Source: Planctomycetota bacterium
GTDB lineage: Bacteria > Planctomycetota > UBA1135 > GCA-002686595
Assembly (NCBI GenBank): GCA_013140785.1
Contig: JABFRZ010000293.1
Location: 1-6,912, forward strand
DNA: 6,912 nt
Direction of reading: 5' to 3'
Shown here: positions 5,864-6,912 of the stretch, piece after piece
Layout of the letters: each line of letters begins with the position of its first letter
Position numbering within the stretch: the stretch's first letter is position 1
The notes under the pieces: generated by a model
Seen by the model: only the letters and a program-made list of their open reading frames with translations
What the model was told of the DNA's origin: nothing
Database searches by the model: none
Position numbers and translations under genes: made by a program

Positions 5864-6723
5864 GGCACGCGCGCGGAGAGGATCGGCAGCAGCCACACGC
5901 CGTAGGCGCGCGGGTCCGCGAAGGCCGCGATGATCGCGTCGAAGCTCGCGCGCACCTCGTGCTCGGAGAGCGTGCTGTGGGCGGCGATGACCTCGGTGTA
6001 GCCGTCACGCCAGGCGGCGAAGATGCCGATCAGCACGGCGCGCTCGACGCGCACCGTGTCGATCACCGCGTAATCGACGCGGATGTCGGTCAGCCCCAGC
6101 GCGTACAGCCACGAGTAGGCCCTGCGCCCGCAATAGAGATCGGTGCCCATGCGTGCTCCGAGCGTGATCGGGCCCTCGCGCCAGAAGCGGTCGCCGTCCA
6201 CCGCGCACGGATGACAGTGGATCATGCCGTAGTCCTCGGCCACGACGTGCAGGCGTCCGCCGCGCCGCGTGACGCGCTTCATCTCGGCCAGGACACGCTC
6301 GGGCTCGGGCACCGCCTGCAGCATGTGCCGGCACAGGGTGAGGTCGAAGGATTGGTCCGGGTAGTCGAGCGCGAAGGCGTCGCCGCGCCGGAAGTCGAGC
6401 CGCTCTCCGAAGGTACGAGCGCGCTCGCGCGCCAGCGCGAGGTGCGGTTCGTGCACGTCGATCCCGACCAAGGTGACGCGCGCGAGCTCGCGCGCGAGGC
6501 GCAGCACGATCTCGCCCGTGCCGCAGCCCACGTCCAGGATGCGCGCGCCATCGCGCAGCGCGTAGCTCGCGAAGAGCACGCGTTCCTGGGGCCAGATGGC
6601 CTCCGCCTGGGCGGCCAGCGTGCGCACCATCGACTCGTGCGCCATCTGCTCGGCCTGGGGGTTCCGATCGCTCTTCATCTCGCTCTTCGTCGCGCGCGTC
6701 ATCTTGCCATCCGGGGTTGCCAT
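5860..6723 (-). CDS. Class I SAM-dependent methyltransferase
   Basis: This 287-aa soluble enzyme should transfer a methyl group from S-adenosylmethionine. The Rossmann core runs from about residue 45 to 165: motif I is ILDVGCGTGEI (62-72), the acidic end of beta-2 is VGIDVHE (86-92) with Asp89 likely to bind the SAM ribose, GDAFALD (114-120) is the adenine-side motif, and FDLTLCRHMLQAVPEPERVL (126-145) with RRGGRLHVVAEDYG (153-166) completes the fold. The C-terminal 120 residues (HCHPCAVDGDRFW..., ending PRAYGVWLLPILSARVP) are the probable substrate-binding part and give no known specificity. ATG6723 is preceded by GAGG (6729-6732) with a 5-nt spacer, which favours it over Met8 or Met16. The ribosome site overlaps the upstream dehydrogenase stop, and the TGA overlaps the Rieske GTG, so all three are likely made in coupled amounts. 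Methyl acceptor unknown; a small molecule is more likely than RNA or protein given the neighbours. Confidence 0.88.
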   Translation of the reverse strand: MATPDGKMTRATKSEMKSDRNPQAEQMAHESMVRTLAAQAEAIWPQERVLFASYALRDGARILDVGCGTGEIVLRLARELARVTLVGIDVHEPHLALARERARTFGERLDFRRGDAFALDYPDQSFDLTLCRHMLQAVPEPERVLAEMKRVTRRGGRLHVVAEDYGMIHCHPCAVDGDRFWREGPITLGARMGTDLYCGRRAYSWLYALGLTDIRVDYAVIDTVRVERAVLIGIFAAWRDGYTEVIAAHSTLSEHEVRASFDAIIAAFADPRAYGVWLLPILSARVP

Positions 6724-6728
6724 CCCGG

Positions 6729-6732
6729 CCTC
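6729..6732 (-). promoter_or_regulatory. Ribosome-binding site of the methyltransferase, overlapping upstream stop
   Basis: GAGG on the - strand sits 5 nt before ATG 6723-6721 and shares bases with the TGA (6733-6731) of the preceding gene. This is the clearest Shine-Dalgarno in the window and suggests translational coupling. Confidence 0.65.
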
Positions 6733-6912
6733 ACGCGTTGTTCGCCGAGACGCAGCCCTGCAGCGGCAGGCTGGCCATCGTGTGCAGCCCCGGCTCGGCC
6801 GCCAGGAGCGGCCGGATGACGTTGAGCACCAGCGCCGAGGTGCCCGAGTCGCCGTGTACGCCCCCGGGCAGGACGAGCTCGACCGGCGGCTCGCCGTCGA
6901 TCACGACTCGGT
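6731..6912 (-). CDS. Dihydrodipicolinate reductase-like / amine dehydrogenase, C-terminal end (partial)
   Basis: The gene enters from the right edge; the first two bases read (6912-6911) are the end of a split codon and the TGA is at 6733-6731, leaving 59 residues. The visible part contains LVLPGGVHGDSGTSALVLNV, followed by an Arg-Pro-Leu-Leu stretch, GLHTMASLPLQGC and a short ANNA tail. 'PGG.HGD..T.A...N..P..L...PGL.TM..LP' is the C-terminal pattern I associate with the DapB-like NAD(P)-dependent family that includes 2,4-diaminopentanoate dehydrogenase and related amine dehydrogenases. The nucleotide-binding N-terminal half is outside the window, so cofactor and substrate cannot be checked. 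It is 7 bp ahead of the methyltransferase on the same strand and is probably co-transcribed with it. Confidence 0.55.
   Translation of the reverse strand, partial: RVVIDGEPPVELVLPGGVHGDSGTSALVLNVIRPLLAAEPGLHTMASLPLQGCVSANNA

Noticed and set aside
5864..5896. Upstream GTG start at 5896 for the Rieske protein
   Set aside because: It would overlap the methyltransferase by 37 bp and has no ribosome site; the GTGA overlap at 5863 is the usual coupled arrangement.
2279..5905. A very long open frame on the + strand (about 1208 codons) antisense to the DUF5916 and Rieske genes
   Set aside because: It is Ala/Arg/Val/Glu/His-rich with no domain pattern and lies opposite genes with clear families. Long antisense frames without stops are expected in DNA with strong G/C preference at third positions.
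4743..6008. A 421-codon - strand frame overlapping the Rieske gene in another phase
   Set aside because: It is dominated by Arg, Ala, Pro and Gly and lacks any motif; the Rieske frame carries all cofactor ligands.
1..6912. CRISPR array, tRNA, rRNA, insertion sequence, toxin-antitoxin or defence genes
   Set aside because: No regularly spaced repeats, cloverleaf-like segments, transposase motifs or known defence domains were seen on either strand. The inverted repeat at 1-119 has no transposase or target-site duplication near it.

Overview
This is a high-GC window with strong G/C preference at third codon positions. It encodes two outer-membrane beta-barrel proteins, so the host is a Gram-negative (diderm) bacterium. 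The style of the two barrels (a short-signal 'putative porin' and a CBM9-like/DUF5916 protein, both apparently cleaved before Ala-Gln or Gln) plus a bacterial alpha-2-macroglobulin tail would fit a high-GC Planctomycetota, Myxococcota or Acidobacteriota-type genome. That assignment is inference; no rRNA or marker gene is present.

Layout. The + strand half holds the 3' end of an alpha-2-macroglobulin-like gene (to 254), a roughly 210-bp spacer, then a putative porin (465-1565) followed after 21 bp by a PaaI-type hotdog thioesterase (1587-2048). The - strand half, read from the right edge, holds the 3' end of a dihydrodipicolinate-reductase-like/amine-dehydrogenase gene (6912-6731), a class I SAM methyltransferase (6723-5860), a Rieske non-heme iron oxygenase of choline-monooxygenase type (5863-4754), a 731-aa CBM9-like/DUF5916 outer-membrane protein (4699-2504), and a separate 52-aa Pro/Lys/Ser-rich small gene (2311-2153). 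The two halves converge on a perfect 10-bp hairpin at 2087-2109, which looks like a terminator mainly for the - strand.

How the genes may work together. The first three - strand genes are tightly packed: a 7-bp gap with the methyltransferase Shine-Dalgarno overlapping the upstream stop, then a GTGA 4-bp overlap. They look translationally coupled. Dehydrogenase, methyltransferase and Rieske oxygenase in one unit suggest modification or breakdown of an amine or N-methylated small molecule, but no substrate can be read from sequence. The DUF5916 barrel follows after 54 bp and may be in the same transcript. The porin and thioesterase form a second likely two-gene unit with no obvious shared pathway.

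Oddities. The window opens with a perfect 43-bp inverted repeat that replaces expected alpha-2-macroglobulin coding sequence and probably reflects a fold-back (assembly or amplification chimera) at a contig end. The stop codon of the 52-aa gene lies in a 17-bp tandem duplication. No CRISPR array, tRNA, rRNA, insertion sequence or defence system was seen. The best candidate for something undescribed is the coupled dehydrogenase-methyltransferase-Rieske operon.
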